A stretch of 30,196 nt of DNA, from positions 1-30,196 of the IMG/VR virus record IMGVR_UViG_3300035523_000050; one strand, written 5' to 3'. The notes under the pieces were generated by a model. It saw only the letters and a program-made list of their open reading frames with translations. It did not search any database and had not been told where the DNA came from. Below, in pieces: positions 1 to 7,340 of the stretch. The stretch is from a virus. Within the stretch, counting starts at the first letter, position 1, and each line of letters starts with the position of its first letter. The position numbers were made by a program, and so were the translations under genes.

Positions 1-2
1 TC

Positions 3-179
3 CGCTTCTCCGACCCGCAGCTGAAGGCGGAGGCATTGACCTACCAGGAGGACGATGACGAGCTCGTCACCGACTGCCTGATGACCTTGCTCCTGATGGC
101 CTCGCAGATGAGAGACGAGCGGGGCGACGAGATCGTCGACCTGAGCTACTTGCTGGACGGCGACGAGGAAGACGAATGA
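3..179 (+). CDS. C-terminal end of upstream gene, probably terminase large subunit (partial)
   Basis: An open frame runs in from the left edge and stops with TGA at 177-179. The visible 58 residues are acidic, with DDDDE near the start of the fragment and a DGDEEDE end, and carry no catalytic motif. The stop overlaps a possible ATG at 176 of the next frame, so the gene is translationally close to the portal gene. In tailed phages the gene directly before the portal is usually the terminase large subunit, and acidic tails are common there; the assignment rests on position only. The 5' part lies outside the window. Confidence 0.5.
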   Translation, partial: RFSDPQLKAEALTYQEDDDELVTDCLMTLLLMASQMRDERGDEIVDLSYLLDGDEEDE

Positions 180-208
180 GCGCACAGAGCATACCGAGGA
201 GGGCGATC

Positions 209-1681
209 ATGGCGACGCGGGCGGCGGTGGGGACGTGGAAGCGCGTCTTCCAGGACCCGTCGGGTAAAGGGCAGGCCTACCAGCGCATGCAGGAGTGGTA
301 CGGCTACCTCTGGAGCCTGCACGAGAACTCCGTCTACGACGGCTTCCGGAGCGCAGTCGCCTACCGGGTGAACTACAACCTCTACCGCAACATCCGCGGG
401 CTCTACAACCCGGCAAGACGGCTCGCCGACTTCTATGCCGGGTTCGTCTACCCGGGTCCGCTGGATGACGCCATCCCCATCGAGAGCGACAACGAGGCAT
501 TGCTGCCTGCGATCCAGCAGGTCTGGCAGTGGTCGAACTGGCTGGACGGGAAGTCCGTCTTCGTGCGCTACGGGGCCAGCCTCGGCGACGTGCTGGTCGC
601 CGTGGTGGACGACATGGAGCGCAGGAAGGTCTACCTGGACATCGTGTGGCCCGGTCAGATCGCGGCGCTCGACCTCGACAGCCAGGGGAACGTGAAACGC
701 TACCTGCAGGAGTACGCCGCCGAGGAGAACGGCCGGGAGTACAAGTTCGGGAAGGAGGTCACCCCCGAGGCGATCACCACGTTCCGAGATGACAAGCCGT
801 TCAGCTACCAGCCCGGACAGGAGGCGACCGTTCCCAACCCCTACGGCTTTGTGCCCGCTGCGTGGGCCCGACACCGGAACGTCGGCAGCGACCATGGAGA
901 GCCGGCCATCGCGGCGTGCTACCAGAAGGTGGACGAGCTGAACCAGCTGGCCAGCGCTCTCAACGACCGGGTGATGAAGATCGTGAACAGCCCGCTCATC
1001 GTGGATGCCGAGGGGAAGCTGCCCAACGAGCGGGGGAAGCGGCCGCCAACGGCGGATCAGGCGGCCCCGGAGCGGGACAAGGACAGCCTCGGCCTCTGGC
1101 GGGTTCCGCAGGGCTCCGGGATCCACATGCTGGAGCTTCAGATCGCCGACGCCTACCCGGCTCTGGACAAGCAGATCGCCGAGATCGAGAAGGACCTGCC
1201 GGAGTTGACCGTCCACGCCCAGCTGCGGGAGATGAGCCAGGTCACCGGCCCGGCTGCCGCCAGGATCATGGGCGACGCCGTGAACCGGCTCAGCGACGCC
1301 GCGGCGGGCTACGACCAGCAGAGCGTGAAGCTCTTCCAGATGGCGGTGGCCATCGCCGGGTGGCGGGCCCAGACGGGGGCGTGGGGGAGCAAGGGAGAAC
1401 TCGGCGCCCAGCGCGCCAAGTTCGTCCCGTTCAGCCTCGACAGCTATGAGCGCGGGGATATCGACATGGCAATCGCGCCAAGGCCGCTCATCCGGGAGAC
1501 CGGTCAGGAGTCGGCGCAGACGCTGCTCCTGAAGCAACAACTCGGCGTGTCCCAGAAGCAGATCCTCACGGAGCTTGGCTACTCCGACGAGCAGGTCGCC
1601 GCGATGATCGCCGAGAAGCGGGAAGCGCAGGAGGCGATGGGCTCAAAGCTTCTCGCCGCGTTCGACAGGGGGCAGGCGTGA
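209..1681 (+). CDS. Phage portal protein
   Basis: The portal forms the dodecameric ring at the capsid vertex through which DNA enters and leaves. The frame is open from an ATG at 176, but the ATG at 209 is preceded at 5 nt by a strong GAGGAGGG Shine-Dalgarno site (196-203), so 209 is preferred, giving about 490 residues, a normal portal length. Portal-like features are an N-terminal block with YNLYRNIRGLYNPARRLADF, a central GEPAIAACYQKVDELNQLAS stretch like the clip/wing region of SPP1-type portals, a helical part around GYDQQSVKLFQMAVAIAGWR, and a C-terminal helix-rich end (LGVSQKQILTELGYS). The stop overlaps the GTG of the next gene by GTGA. The position between the probable terminase and a Mu F-like gene supports the call. 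The exact portal family is not decided by eye. Confidence 0.85.
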   Translation: MATRAAVGTWKRVFQDPSGKGQAYQRMQEWYGYLWSLHENSVYDGFRSAVAYRVNYNLYRNIRGLYNPARRLADFYAGFVYPGPLDDAIPIESDNEALLPAIQQVWQWSNWLDGKSVFVRYGASLGDVLVAVVDDMERRKVYLDIVWPGQIAALDLDSQGNVKRYLQEYAAEENGREYKFGKEVTPEAITTFRDDKPFSYQPGQEATVPNPYGFVPAAWARHRNVGSDHGEPAIAACYQKVDELNQLASALNDRVMKIVNSPLIVDAEGKLPNERGKRPPTADQAAPERDKDSLGLWRVPQGSGIHMLELQIADAYPALDKQIAEIEKDLPELTVHAQLREMSQVTGPAAARIMGDAVNRLSDAAAGYDQQSVKLFQMAVAIAGWRAQTGAWGSKGELGAQRAKFVPFSLDSYERGDIDMAIAPRPLIRETGQESAQTLLLKQQLGVSQKQILTELGYSDEQVAAMIAEKREAQEAMGSKLLAAFDRGQA

Positions 1682-2769
1682 CGACGATGAGCCAGGAACG
1701 GGAGGCCCTGATCGCGGCCCATCTGTACATCGTGGAAGCCGAGGCGGGGAAGTTCACGAGGAAGTGCCCTGCCATCTCGTATGACGACCACTACAGCGCC
1801 GGCGCGCTGGGCCTCATGAAGGCGGCCGAGACGTTCGACCCGGGCCGCGGCTACGCCTTCAAGACGATGGCGGGCTCGTGGGTGCGCGGGGAGATCAAGC
1901 ACCAAATCCGCGCCTGGGCGCGCTATCTGCACGGCATCCCGAAGGCGCTGGCCGGCTCCATCCGGGTGGACAGCCTGAACGAACTGAAGCCCATGGGCCT
2001 CACTAGCGACGGGGACACGATGCTGGAAACGCTTCCCGCCTCGGTGGACGTGGCGGTCGAGGCCTTGACCGGTCTTGATGCGGGGGAGATCGCCGCGGCC
2101 GTGGCGGGGCTACCAAGAGATGACGCCGCGGCGGTGCGCGAGGTGATCCTGGGCGGGCTGCCCTGGAAGGAGTTCGGAGCCAGGCGGGGCTGGAAGCCTT
2201 CCGAGACGGAGCGGTTCCAGCGGCGGTTCAAGGCCGAGATCGCCGGCAGGCTACGCGCCTCCCGGCGAGTGGCCGAGATGGTCGCGGGCGGGACGGTGCG
2301 CATCGACCTGGGCAACGGCGGCGCGGCCATCGTGGACGCCATCGATGCCGAGCGGCTTCAGGCCTGGCGATGGCTGCGCGATCCACGCGGCTTCGCTTAC
2401 TCGATGCAGCGGACCGGCCGCCGGCGCGCCAAGGTCCGCCTCCACCATGCCGTGGTGGGCGAAGTGCCGGAGGCCCATCGGGTACTCGTCGTGAACCACA
2501 ACCTCCTGGACTGCCGGCGGGTTAACCTCTCCATCGTCCCGGCCTGGCAGGCCTACCACCAACAGAAGGCGAGGAACCAGACCGGCTACAAGGGCATCAG
2601 ACTGCACGCTATTTCCGGGAAATGGGGAGCAGAAATCACCGTTCACGGCGAGGCGCATTATCTCGGCCTGTTCGGCTCCCCGAAGGCGGCGGCGATGGCC
2701 TACGACCAAGCGGCGAGGGAGCTGCTCGGGGAGTGGGCCGTCCTGAACTTTCCGGCGGCGGCTGCCTGA
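1678..2769 (+). CDS. Sigma-70-like protein fused to HNH/AP2 homing-endonuclease-like domain
   Basis: This 363-residue protein appears to have two halves. Residues about 14-80 resemble sigma-70 region 2 (SAGALGLMKAAETFDPGRGY, then FKTMAGSWVRGEI, matching the family pattern GLxxAxxxFDPxxGxxFxTxAxxWIRxxI). Residues about 143-193 look like a region 4 helix-turn-helix (LPRDDAAAVREVILGGLPWK). Residues 205-290 resemble the HNH fold of AP2-linked homing endonucleases, with His256/257, His274 and Asn283 in the expected order. Residues 300-358 match the AP2 DNA-binding unit (YKGIR, SGKWGAEI, HYLGLF, AAAMAYDQAA). The spacing between His274 and Asn283 seems about three residues shorter than usual, so nuclease activity is uncertain. 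The GTG at 1678 overlaps the portal stop; an in-frame ATG at 1687 is an alternative. The 363-residue frame has no internal stop. It could act as a transcription factor, a homing enzyme, or both. Confidence 0.75.
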   Translation: MTTMSQEREALIAAHLYIVEAEAGKFTRKCPAISYDDHYSAGALGLMKAAETFDPGRGYAFKTMAGSWVRGEIKHQIRAWARYLHGIPKALAGSIRVDSLNELKPMGLTSDGDTMLETLPASVDVAVEALTGLDAGEIAAAVAGLPRDDAAAVREVILGGLPWKEFGARRGWKPSETERFQRRFKAEIAGRLRASRRVAEMVAGGTVRIDLGNGGAAIVDAIDAERLQAWRWLRDPRGFAYSMQRTGRRRAKVRLHHAVVGEVPEAHRVLVVNHNLLDCRRVNLSIVPAWQAYHQQKARNQTGYKGIRLHAISGKWGAEITVHGEAHYLGLFGSPKAAAMAYDQAARELLGEWAVLNFPAAAA

Positions 2770-2770
2770 A

Positions 2771-3790
2771 ATGCCGAGCATCCTGGCTGTCCACGAGGCC
2801 TGCCGGAAGCGCATCCTCGCCGCCGATCAGGAACTGGCCGCCGATCTGGTGAAGGCGTACACCGCCGTCTACGAACGCTTGAAGCGCGACTTCGCCGCGG
2901 CGCTCGCCGACGTGAAGGCTAGTCCCGAGTCAGTCGCCTACCGCGTCTCACGGCTGCGGGCTCTGGAGGCCCAGGTCGTCGAGCGGATCGCCCGGTACGG
3001 CGGGTCAGCCGCGGAGTCCGTTACCCGGGCCCAGGCAGCTGCGGTGGAGTTGTCCGCGGAGGGGACGGCCGAACAACTGACCCTGGCGCTGACGCCGGCG
3101 CCGCCGTCTGTACGAATCGAGAGCCTGTTCACCCGACTTCCTGTCCGCGCCGCCGAGAGCCTGGCCGGCTTTGCCTCGGACGGCTCGCCCTTGGCCGCGC
3201 TCTTCGCCGAGATCGCGCCGGCCGCCGGCCAGGCCGTTCGCGATCGGCTCCTTTCCGGCCTGGCGCTGGGCTTCGGCCCGGAGCGCCTGGCCACAGAGAT
3301 GCGGGACGAACTCGGCGTGCCTCTCTCCCGGTCCCTGCGCATCGCCCGCACTGAGACCTTGCGCGCCTACCGCACATCGGCCGCGGAGTACCTGAAGGAG
3401 AACAGCGAATACGTCGCCGGCTGGTGGTGGAAGGCCTCGGGCGGCTCGCGCTGCTGCCCCGTATGCTGGGCGATGGACGGAACCTTCCACCCCCTGGATG
3501 AACCGTTCGCAAGCCACGTGTGCTGTCGTTGCACCACGATACCGGCCACCAAGTCATGGGCGGAGATGGGCTATCCCGGCATGCCGGACCGGACGTGGAA
3601 GCCGAAGGAGACAGGTGAGGAGGCCTTCGCCAACCTTGACGAGAGCGAGCAGAGGAAGATCCTCGGACCCGGCAAGTACGACCTCTACCGCAAGGGTTCC
3701 ATCCGGCTTTCCGACCTGGTGCGCGAGGGCGAAGACGGACGCTGGGGGCCGTACCGTGTGGAACGGTCGCTGAAGGCGTTCGCAGGTTGA
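2771..3790 (+). CDS. Minor head protein, Mu F-like (SPP1 gp7-like)
   Basis: Proteins of this family are minor capsid components that associate with the portal and take part in head assembly or DNA delivery. The 339 residues have a helical N-terminal half (1-180) and then the Mu F core: RIARTETLRAYRTSAAEY (190-207), GWWWKAS (217-223), and a zinc-binding-like cluster with Cys228, Cys229 and Cys232 followed by His249, Cys251, Cys252 and Cys254. That arrangement, with DGTFHPLDEPF between the Cys pairs, is characteristic of the family. It starts one base after the preceding stop, so it probably shares the portal transcript. It is the last head gene before the accessory insert at 3791-5899. Confidence 0.88.
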   Translation: MPSILAVHEACRKRILAADQELAADLVKAYTAVYERLKRDFAAALADVKASPESVAYRVSRLRALEAQVVERIARYGGSAAESVTRAQAAAVELSAEGTAEQLTLALTPAPPSVRIESLFTRLPVRAAESLAGFASDGSPLAALFAEIAPAAGQAVRDRLLSGLALGFGPERLATEMRDELGVPLSRSLRIARTETLRAYRTSAAEYLKENSEYVAGWWWKASGGSRCCPVCWAMDGTFHPLDEPFASHVCCRCTTIPATKSWAEMGYPGMPDRTWKPKETGEEAFANLDESEQRKILGPGKYDLYRKGSIRLSDLVREGEDGRWGPYRVERSLKAFAG

Positions 3791-4023
3791 CGAGCGCCGC
3801 GATGGCGGGAAGGGCTGAGCGTAGCTAGTCCCCCTCCTTGCTCAACCTACCCGGTTAGCTACACCTTGGGTATACTTGGAACCTGATAGGCGAGATCAGG
3901 CGGTTCCAGGAAACGTCCCGGTCGGAGGGCGACACGCGGACAGAGCAAGAGATGCCAGAACATGAAAACCATCGCGATGCGGAAAGTCCCTCATAGTAAC
4001 GATATCTTGGGTAGACCCCACGT
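3791..4023 (+). other. Non-coding gap before the decayed transposase, with an imperfect hairpin
   Basis: I see no convincing gene here. The clearest structure is an inverted repeat: TGGAACC (3877-3883) plus TGAT (3884-3887) pair with ATCA (3895-3898) and GGTTCCA (3902-3908), with a 3-nt bulge and 7-nt loop. There is no T-run after it, so it is not a typical terminator. The region marks the left part of a non-phage insert between the minor head gene and the HEXXH/scaffold genes. Confidence 0.4.
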
Positions 4024-4850
4024 GTGGCGAAGGAACTGCTCAGTGATGATTAGTGGCAGAAGATCAGGCCGTTACTGCCGTCATATCGGGCTCAGCCGGG
4101 TGGGCGGGGCCGTCCGCCTGTGCCGAACCAAGCGGCTCCGACGGGCATCCTGTTCGCCTTGAAGAGCGGCATCGCGTGAGAGACGCTTCCTCGCGAGATG
4201 AACAGCGGCTCCGAGACGACGTGCTGGCGCGCAGTGCGGGACTGGCACAAGGCCGGCGTATCGACGAGGCTGCACCAGATCCCGTTCTCTCGGTTGGAGA
4301 AGGCCCACGAAGTCCACTGGAGCCGGGCGAGCGTGGATTCGGCGAGCGTGTGGGCCTAGGGAGCGAACCAGGGTGGTGTGGCAGCCGGGCTGTCGGCTCG
4401 TCGCCCACGAATCGGGGCCGTGCGGGAACTATGCGTCACCTAGCGGGAGACAGAACCGGGCTTCCGCTGTTGACCCTGCTCTCGGGAGCCAACGTACCGG
4501 ACGGGACGATGCTGCTTCACGGCATTGATGCCCTCCCGAAGGTTCAGGGCATGCGGGGAAGGCCCCGGTTCCGCCCGGAGAAGGTGCACGCCGACAAGGC
4601 CCGCAACGACAAGAAGCATATCGCCGGGCGGCGGGAGCGTGGGATCGTACCGCGCATCGCTCGTAAGGCTGCCGAGAGCAACAAGATGCAGGGACGCTTC
4701 CGCTGGGCGGTCAAGCGAACGTTCAGTTGGCAGCAAGGCGCACGCCGCTTGCGGTTCCTCGGCGAGCGGCGAGACGACATCTACGAGGCGTTCGTCCAGC
4801 TCGAGAACGCCCTCATCTGTTGGGGTAGGCTCAACGGGTGCTTCTGTTAG
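4024..4850 (+). pseudogene. Degraded IS5-family transposase
   Basis: Translated piecewise, this stretch gives an almost full-length IS5-type DDE transposase. In the frame of 4024 one reads VAKELLSDD, a stop at 4051, then WQKIRPLLPSYR, GILFALKSGIA, a stop at 4177, then ETLPREM, TCWRAVRDWHKAGVSTRLHQ, HWSRASVDSASVWA and a stop at 4357. The match then moves to another frame (somewhere about 4350-4400) and continues with PTNRGRAGTMRHLAGDRTGL, LSGANVPDG, RGRPRFRPEKVHADKA, GIVPRIARKAAES, RFRWAVKRTFSW and ALICWGRLNG, ending at 4850. The DSAS aspartate and the HADKA aspartate are still readable. Three in-frame stops and a frameshift mean it cannot make an active enzyme. No clear terminal inverted repeats or target duplication were found. 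It is a relic of an insertion into a phage head operon. Confidence 0.85.
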
Positions 4851-4889
4851 GGCCTTCCAAGGACTTCCCCCTAACGTTACCCCACCTTG

Positions 4890-5579
4890 TTAGCAATCGA
4901 ACGATCCAATGGTGCAGTGTTCATATGTAGGAGGTGCCAAGTAGCATGTTTTACCCGTCCGTGGGTCGCAACGCGATGCAGGGTCGAGCGGACCGGCACA
5001 ACAACGGTCATTACCGTCTTTGTCGAGTATTCCAGCTTCGTGAGCCTCCATTAGGGCATGCTTGATTTCCTGCGATACAGAGTCTGACGGCTTTGTATAC
5101 AGGTCTTTGTAGGTAATGTCCGGAGCTTCATCGATGAGGCCTTGAAGTGCCGACCGCACTCTCGCCGCATCTTCGGTATGCCTTTCCGGGATTGGAATAC
5201 AGATACTTTGCCGTCGTAAACCGAGCACGGCGTCGAAGACCCCTTCGGGAAGGAGGTCTCGGACCTCTCCCAGTAGATCAAGTAGAGTCATACTAGGGGT
5301 GGCTGCAACAAGGGCGGTACACAGTTCCTCGATGCGGTCGGGCTTTCGGGCGAGCGAATGCTTGCGAAGCAAGCTTATCCGCGGGATTATAGTCTCCGCC
5401 AGGTCTTGAAGCTGCGCCGTAAAGAGGCGCTTGAATGGAATGTCACCAATCAAGGCAATCATTCTGTTAACGCGATTGTAAGTGACCTGAATCCACTCAC
5501 AATCCTCGTCCACCTCGGCATCACAGACGCAGGTGCGTACGTCAAATACAGCTTCGGCGCTTTCCGATGTTTCGTTCAC
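4890..5579 (-). CDS. Uncharacterised protein with Cys-rich C-terminus (accessory gene)
   Basis: A 229-residue frame reads against the phage genes. It starts at a GTG (5579-5577) with a good Shine-Dalgarno site, AAAGGAG, about 9 nt upstream. A weak -10-like TACAAT lies on the minus strand at 5644-5639, without a clear -35. I do not recognise the family. The first 30 residues are acidic with CVC and a further Cys. The middle is helical and leucine-rich (MTLLDLLGEVRDLLPEG and similar). The last 41 residues hold six cysteines (RCC, RC, TC, HC, DC), suggesting a metal site or disulfides. Base composition is visibly less GC-rich than the flanking phage genes, which fits horizontal arrival together with the IS relic. 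No transmembrane segment or signal peptide is seen. It may be a lysogenic-conversion type gene, but that is inference. Confidence 0.6.
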   Translation of the reverse strand: MNETSESAEAVFDVRTCVCDAEVDEDCEWIQVTYNRVNRMIALIGDIPFKRLFTAQLQDLAETIIPRISLLRKHSLARKPDRIEELCTALVAATPSMTLLDLLGEVRDLLPEGVFDAVLGLRRQSICIPIPERHTEDAARVRSALQGLIDEAPDITYKDLYTKPSDSVSQEIKHALMEAHEAGILDKDGNDRCCAGPLDPASRCDPRTGKTCYLAPPTYEHCTIGSFDC

Positions 5580-5899
5580 GGCAAAGCTCCTTTCAAGTAG
5601 CTTGGTGAAGTGTTTGCGGGGCGTTAGCCTTGCGGTCGATTGTAACGCATTGGCCCCAGTGACGTCTAGCGGGTAAGCATGCTGGAGTTGAGTGCTACGG
5701 CGAAAACGGCGAGACGATCAAGGTCGGGTGCGTGCCCGTCTCATGACTCCGCTTCCTCTGGGATGCCTACGGGCATACCCGTGGCCAAAGAGTAAGCAGC
5801 CGCTCACAGGACCTCAGGCTCCCCCGGCCACACGGTCCCGACGTCATCGGCCCGCGGATTCGCCGCGTCTGGCTTGGGGGATGCCGGCATACTCGCGGT
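5580..5899. other. Intergenic region between minus-strand accessory gene and head genes
   Basis: This 320-nt gap separates divergently transcribed genes, so it should hold promoters for both. The right end carries a variant of the repeated promoter-like element (see 5886-5895). A small imperfect hairpin (ATGCC paired with GGCAT, flanked by GGG and CCC) lies about 5759-5780. A short frame ending at 5746 reads VECYGENGETIKVGCVPVS, which looks protein-like and might be the tail of a gene broken by the insertion, but it has no start of its own. The longer + frame at 5692-5946 overlaps the HEXXH gene and looks like a chance frame. Confidence 0.4.
5886..5895 (+). promoter_or_regulatory. Variant GGCATACTCG element, putative promoter -10 for the HEXXH gene
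   Basis: This is a one-base variant of the GGCATAATCG element found four more times. The CATACT hexamer (5888-5893) ends 6 nt before the ATG at 5900. If it is a -10 box, transcription would start at or next to the start codon, giving a leaderless message. No clear -35 is seen. Confidence 0.4.
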
Positions 5900-6487
5900 A
5901 TGAACGAGCCGATGGGCGGGCCGGCCGGCGAGAGCCCCGGCAATAGGACCGAATGCGTCGCCTGCCGGCGCCCGTTCGTCTTCATGGCCACGGCCGTCCC
6001 CGTCTGTTCCGCCTGCTGGGACACCACGCAAGGCCGCAGGGCCCGCGCCGCCATCCAGCTCGCACTGTCCCGCTCTATGGGACCTCCGTCCTCCCCGCCG
6101 CCGGCTCCCACTCGGCCGGATCCAGCCCACCTCAGCCTGGAGGAAGTGCGGGAGTTGTGCGCCCTCTGGCAGAAGCGGCTCAGGTTGCAGGACTGGCTGG
6201 TGGCGGTGCGGATCGTCCCTCACTGGAACATGGACCGGGATAGCGAGGGCCGCTGCGACGCCACCCTCAGCCGCAAGATGGCGATCATCGACATCCTGGA
6301 GCCCGGCCACCTCTATGAGGGCGGCCTCTGGCCCAACGATATGGAGCGCACCCTCGTCCACGAGCTTCTCCATCTGCACTTCGCCCCGTTCGAGGCCGAG
6401 ATCGGAACGCCGGCCGATGCCGCTCAGGAGCAGGCCATCGACCTCATCGCCGGCGCTCTGGTCGATCTCGCCCGATTCGGCCGGTGA
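5900..6487 (+). CDS. Zinc-ribbon/HEXXH metallopeptidase-like protein
   Basis: The 195-residue product has an N-terminal four-Cys zinc ribbon (Cys19, Cys22, Cys36, Cys39), a proline-rich linker (62-76), and a helical C-terminal domain with HELLH at 154-158 and Glu177 in QEQAIDLIAGALV as the likely third zinc ligand. That is the zincin pattern, so peptidase activity is plausible but the substrate is unknown. No Shine-Dalgarno site is at a usable distance: GGGGGA lies about 17-18 nt upstream. The promoter-like element ends just before the ATG. It is followed by a hairpin terminator (6502-6531) and then the scaffold gene, the place where many phages keep the prohead protease. No serine-type prohead protease was recognised in the window. 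It could equally be a regulatory zinc protein. Confidence 0.75.
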   Translation: MNEPMGGPAGESPGNRTECVACRRPFVFMATAVPVCSACWDTTQGRRARAAIQLALSRSMGPPSSPPPAPTRPDPAHLSLEEVRELCALWQKRLRLQDWLVAVRIVPHWNMDRDSEGRCDATLSRKMAIIDILEPGHLYEGGLWPNDMERTLVHELLHLHFAPFEAEIGTPADAAQEQAIDLIAGALVDLARFGR

Positions 6488-6501
6488 GGCCAAAACAGGA
6501 G

Positions 6502-6531
6502 CAGGGCCGCCAAATAACCTGGGCGGCCCTG
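6502..6531 (+). terminator. Hairpin terminator after the HEXXH gene
   Basis: A perfect 10-bp stem, CAGGGCCGCC (6502-6511) with GGCGGCCCTG (6522-6531), encloses a 10-nt loop 15 nt after the stop at 6487. The T-tract is weak (ACTCGTT). It separates the HEXXH gene from the scaffold gene, whose own promoter-like element follows at 6642. Confidence 0.7.
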
Positions 6532-6641
6532 ACTCGTTCCAGAAGCTTGTCCTCCGCGTACACGAGCATTGTACCCCACGGATGTCCGCCAGTCAATCCC
6601 CTCTAGACTACTTTTTTCGCGTTCTCCCCACCTGCGCGGCC

Positions 6642-6651
6642 GGCATAATCG
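6642..6651 (+). promoter_or_regulatory. GGCATAATCG element upstream of scaffold gene
   Basis: An exact copy of the repeated element, embedded in GCCG-GCATAAT-CGGC so that 4-bp arms are inverted repeats. The CATAAT hexamer (6644-6649) ends 25 nt before the scaffold ATG, leaving room for the AGGAGG site at 6663-6668. It follows a terminator hairpin, as expected for the start of a new transcript. No conserved -35 was found. Confidence 0.55.
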
Positions 6652-6674
6652 GCACGTTTCCCAGGAGGATACGC

Positions 6675-7307
6675 ATGTTCACACGCACATTCAGCCGCCT
6701 GCCCTTCACCGTCTTTGCGCCGGAGACGGGCGGCGGTTCCGGCGGAGGCGGCGGGCAGGACCCGGCCGCTTCCCTTAAGCCCCAGGCGGGCGACAAAGAC
6801 GGCGAGCCAGGCGCTCCCGACAACCCAGCCGCTGCCCAGGAGGCCGCGGACGAGAAAGACCCCGCGAAGCGACTCGAGGCCATCCAGAAGGAACTGGAGA
6901 CCACGCGCAAGGAGGCGGCCAACTACCGCACCAAGCTGCGCAAGCTGGAGGAATCGGCCCAGGCGGCCGACGAGGCCAAGCTCGCGGAACAGCAGCAGTG
7001 GAAGGAACTCGCCGAGAAGCGGGAGGCCCGCATCAAGGAGCTTGAGCCGCTCCAGGATCGCGTCTCCGCTTACGAGAAGCGCGAAACCGAGCGCATCGCC
7101 GCATCGATCAAGGACTGGCCCGAGAACCTCAGGAAGCTCGTGGAACGCGCTTCCAGCCTTGAGGAGAAGCAGGCCGCCCTGCAGGACCTGAAGCCCACCG
7201 TGGACGCGCTGGCCGGCAAGGCCGCCGCCCCCGGGTCCGGCCCGGGTCCGAAGGCGTCCGGTGACTCGAAGACGGCCATCACATCTTCCCGGCCGGTCCG
7301 TCTGTAA
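6675..7307 (+). CDS. Capsid scaffolding protein
   Basis: The scaffold guides assembly of the capsid shell and is removed before DNA packaging. The ATG at 6675 has an AGGAGG site 6 nt upstream; the open frame extends further upstream to 6315 but overlaps the HEXXH gene and a terminator, so 6675 is the real start (210 residues). The composition is typical: a Gly/Pro/Ala-rich N-terminal part with a GGGSGGGGG run, a long charged coiled coil (about 60-185, KELETTRKEAANYRTKLRKL and similar), then a Gly/Pro-rich segment and a basic C-terminus ending RPVRL. Basic ends are common in scaffolds that bind the coat protein. The position, two genes before the major capsid protein, agrees. Confidence 0.82.
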   Translation: MFTRTFSRLPFTVFAPETGGGSGGGGGQDPAASLKPQAGDKDGEPGAPDNPAAAQEAADEKDPAKRLEAIQKELETTRKEAANYRTKLRKLEESAQAADEAKLAEQQQWKELAEKREARIKELEPLQDRVSAYEKRETERIAASIKDWPENLRKLVERASSLEEKQAALQDLKPTVDALAGKAAAPGSGPGPKASGDSKTAITSSRPVRL

Positions 7308-7340
7308 CGCTCACTTTGACACAGCAAGGGGAACCAACCC

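Noticed and set aside
4053-4850. Open frame of 265 codons as an intact gene
   Set aside because: Only its C-terminal part matches a transposase; the N-terminal part is the real coding sequence read in the wrong frame, while the true frame has stops at 4051, 4177 and 4357. It is part of a pseudogene.
3979-4871. Terminal inverted repeats of the IS relic (3979-3996 against 4854-4871)
   Set aside because: Only about 12 of 18 bases agree by eye and no target duplication was seen; too weak to define element ends.
5692-5946. 84-codon plus-strand frame
   Set aside because: It overlaps the HEXXH start, is Arg/Pro-rich without protein-like pattern, and has no ribosome site.
6315-6674. N-terminal extension of the scaffold gene to 6315
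   Set aside because: The extension overlaps the HEXXH gene, the terminator hairpin and the promoter-like element; AGGAGG supports the ATG at 6675.
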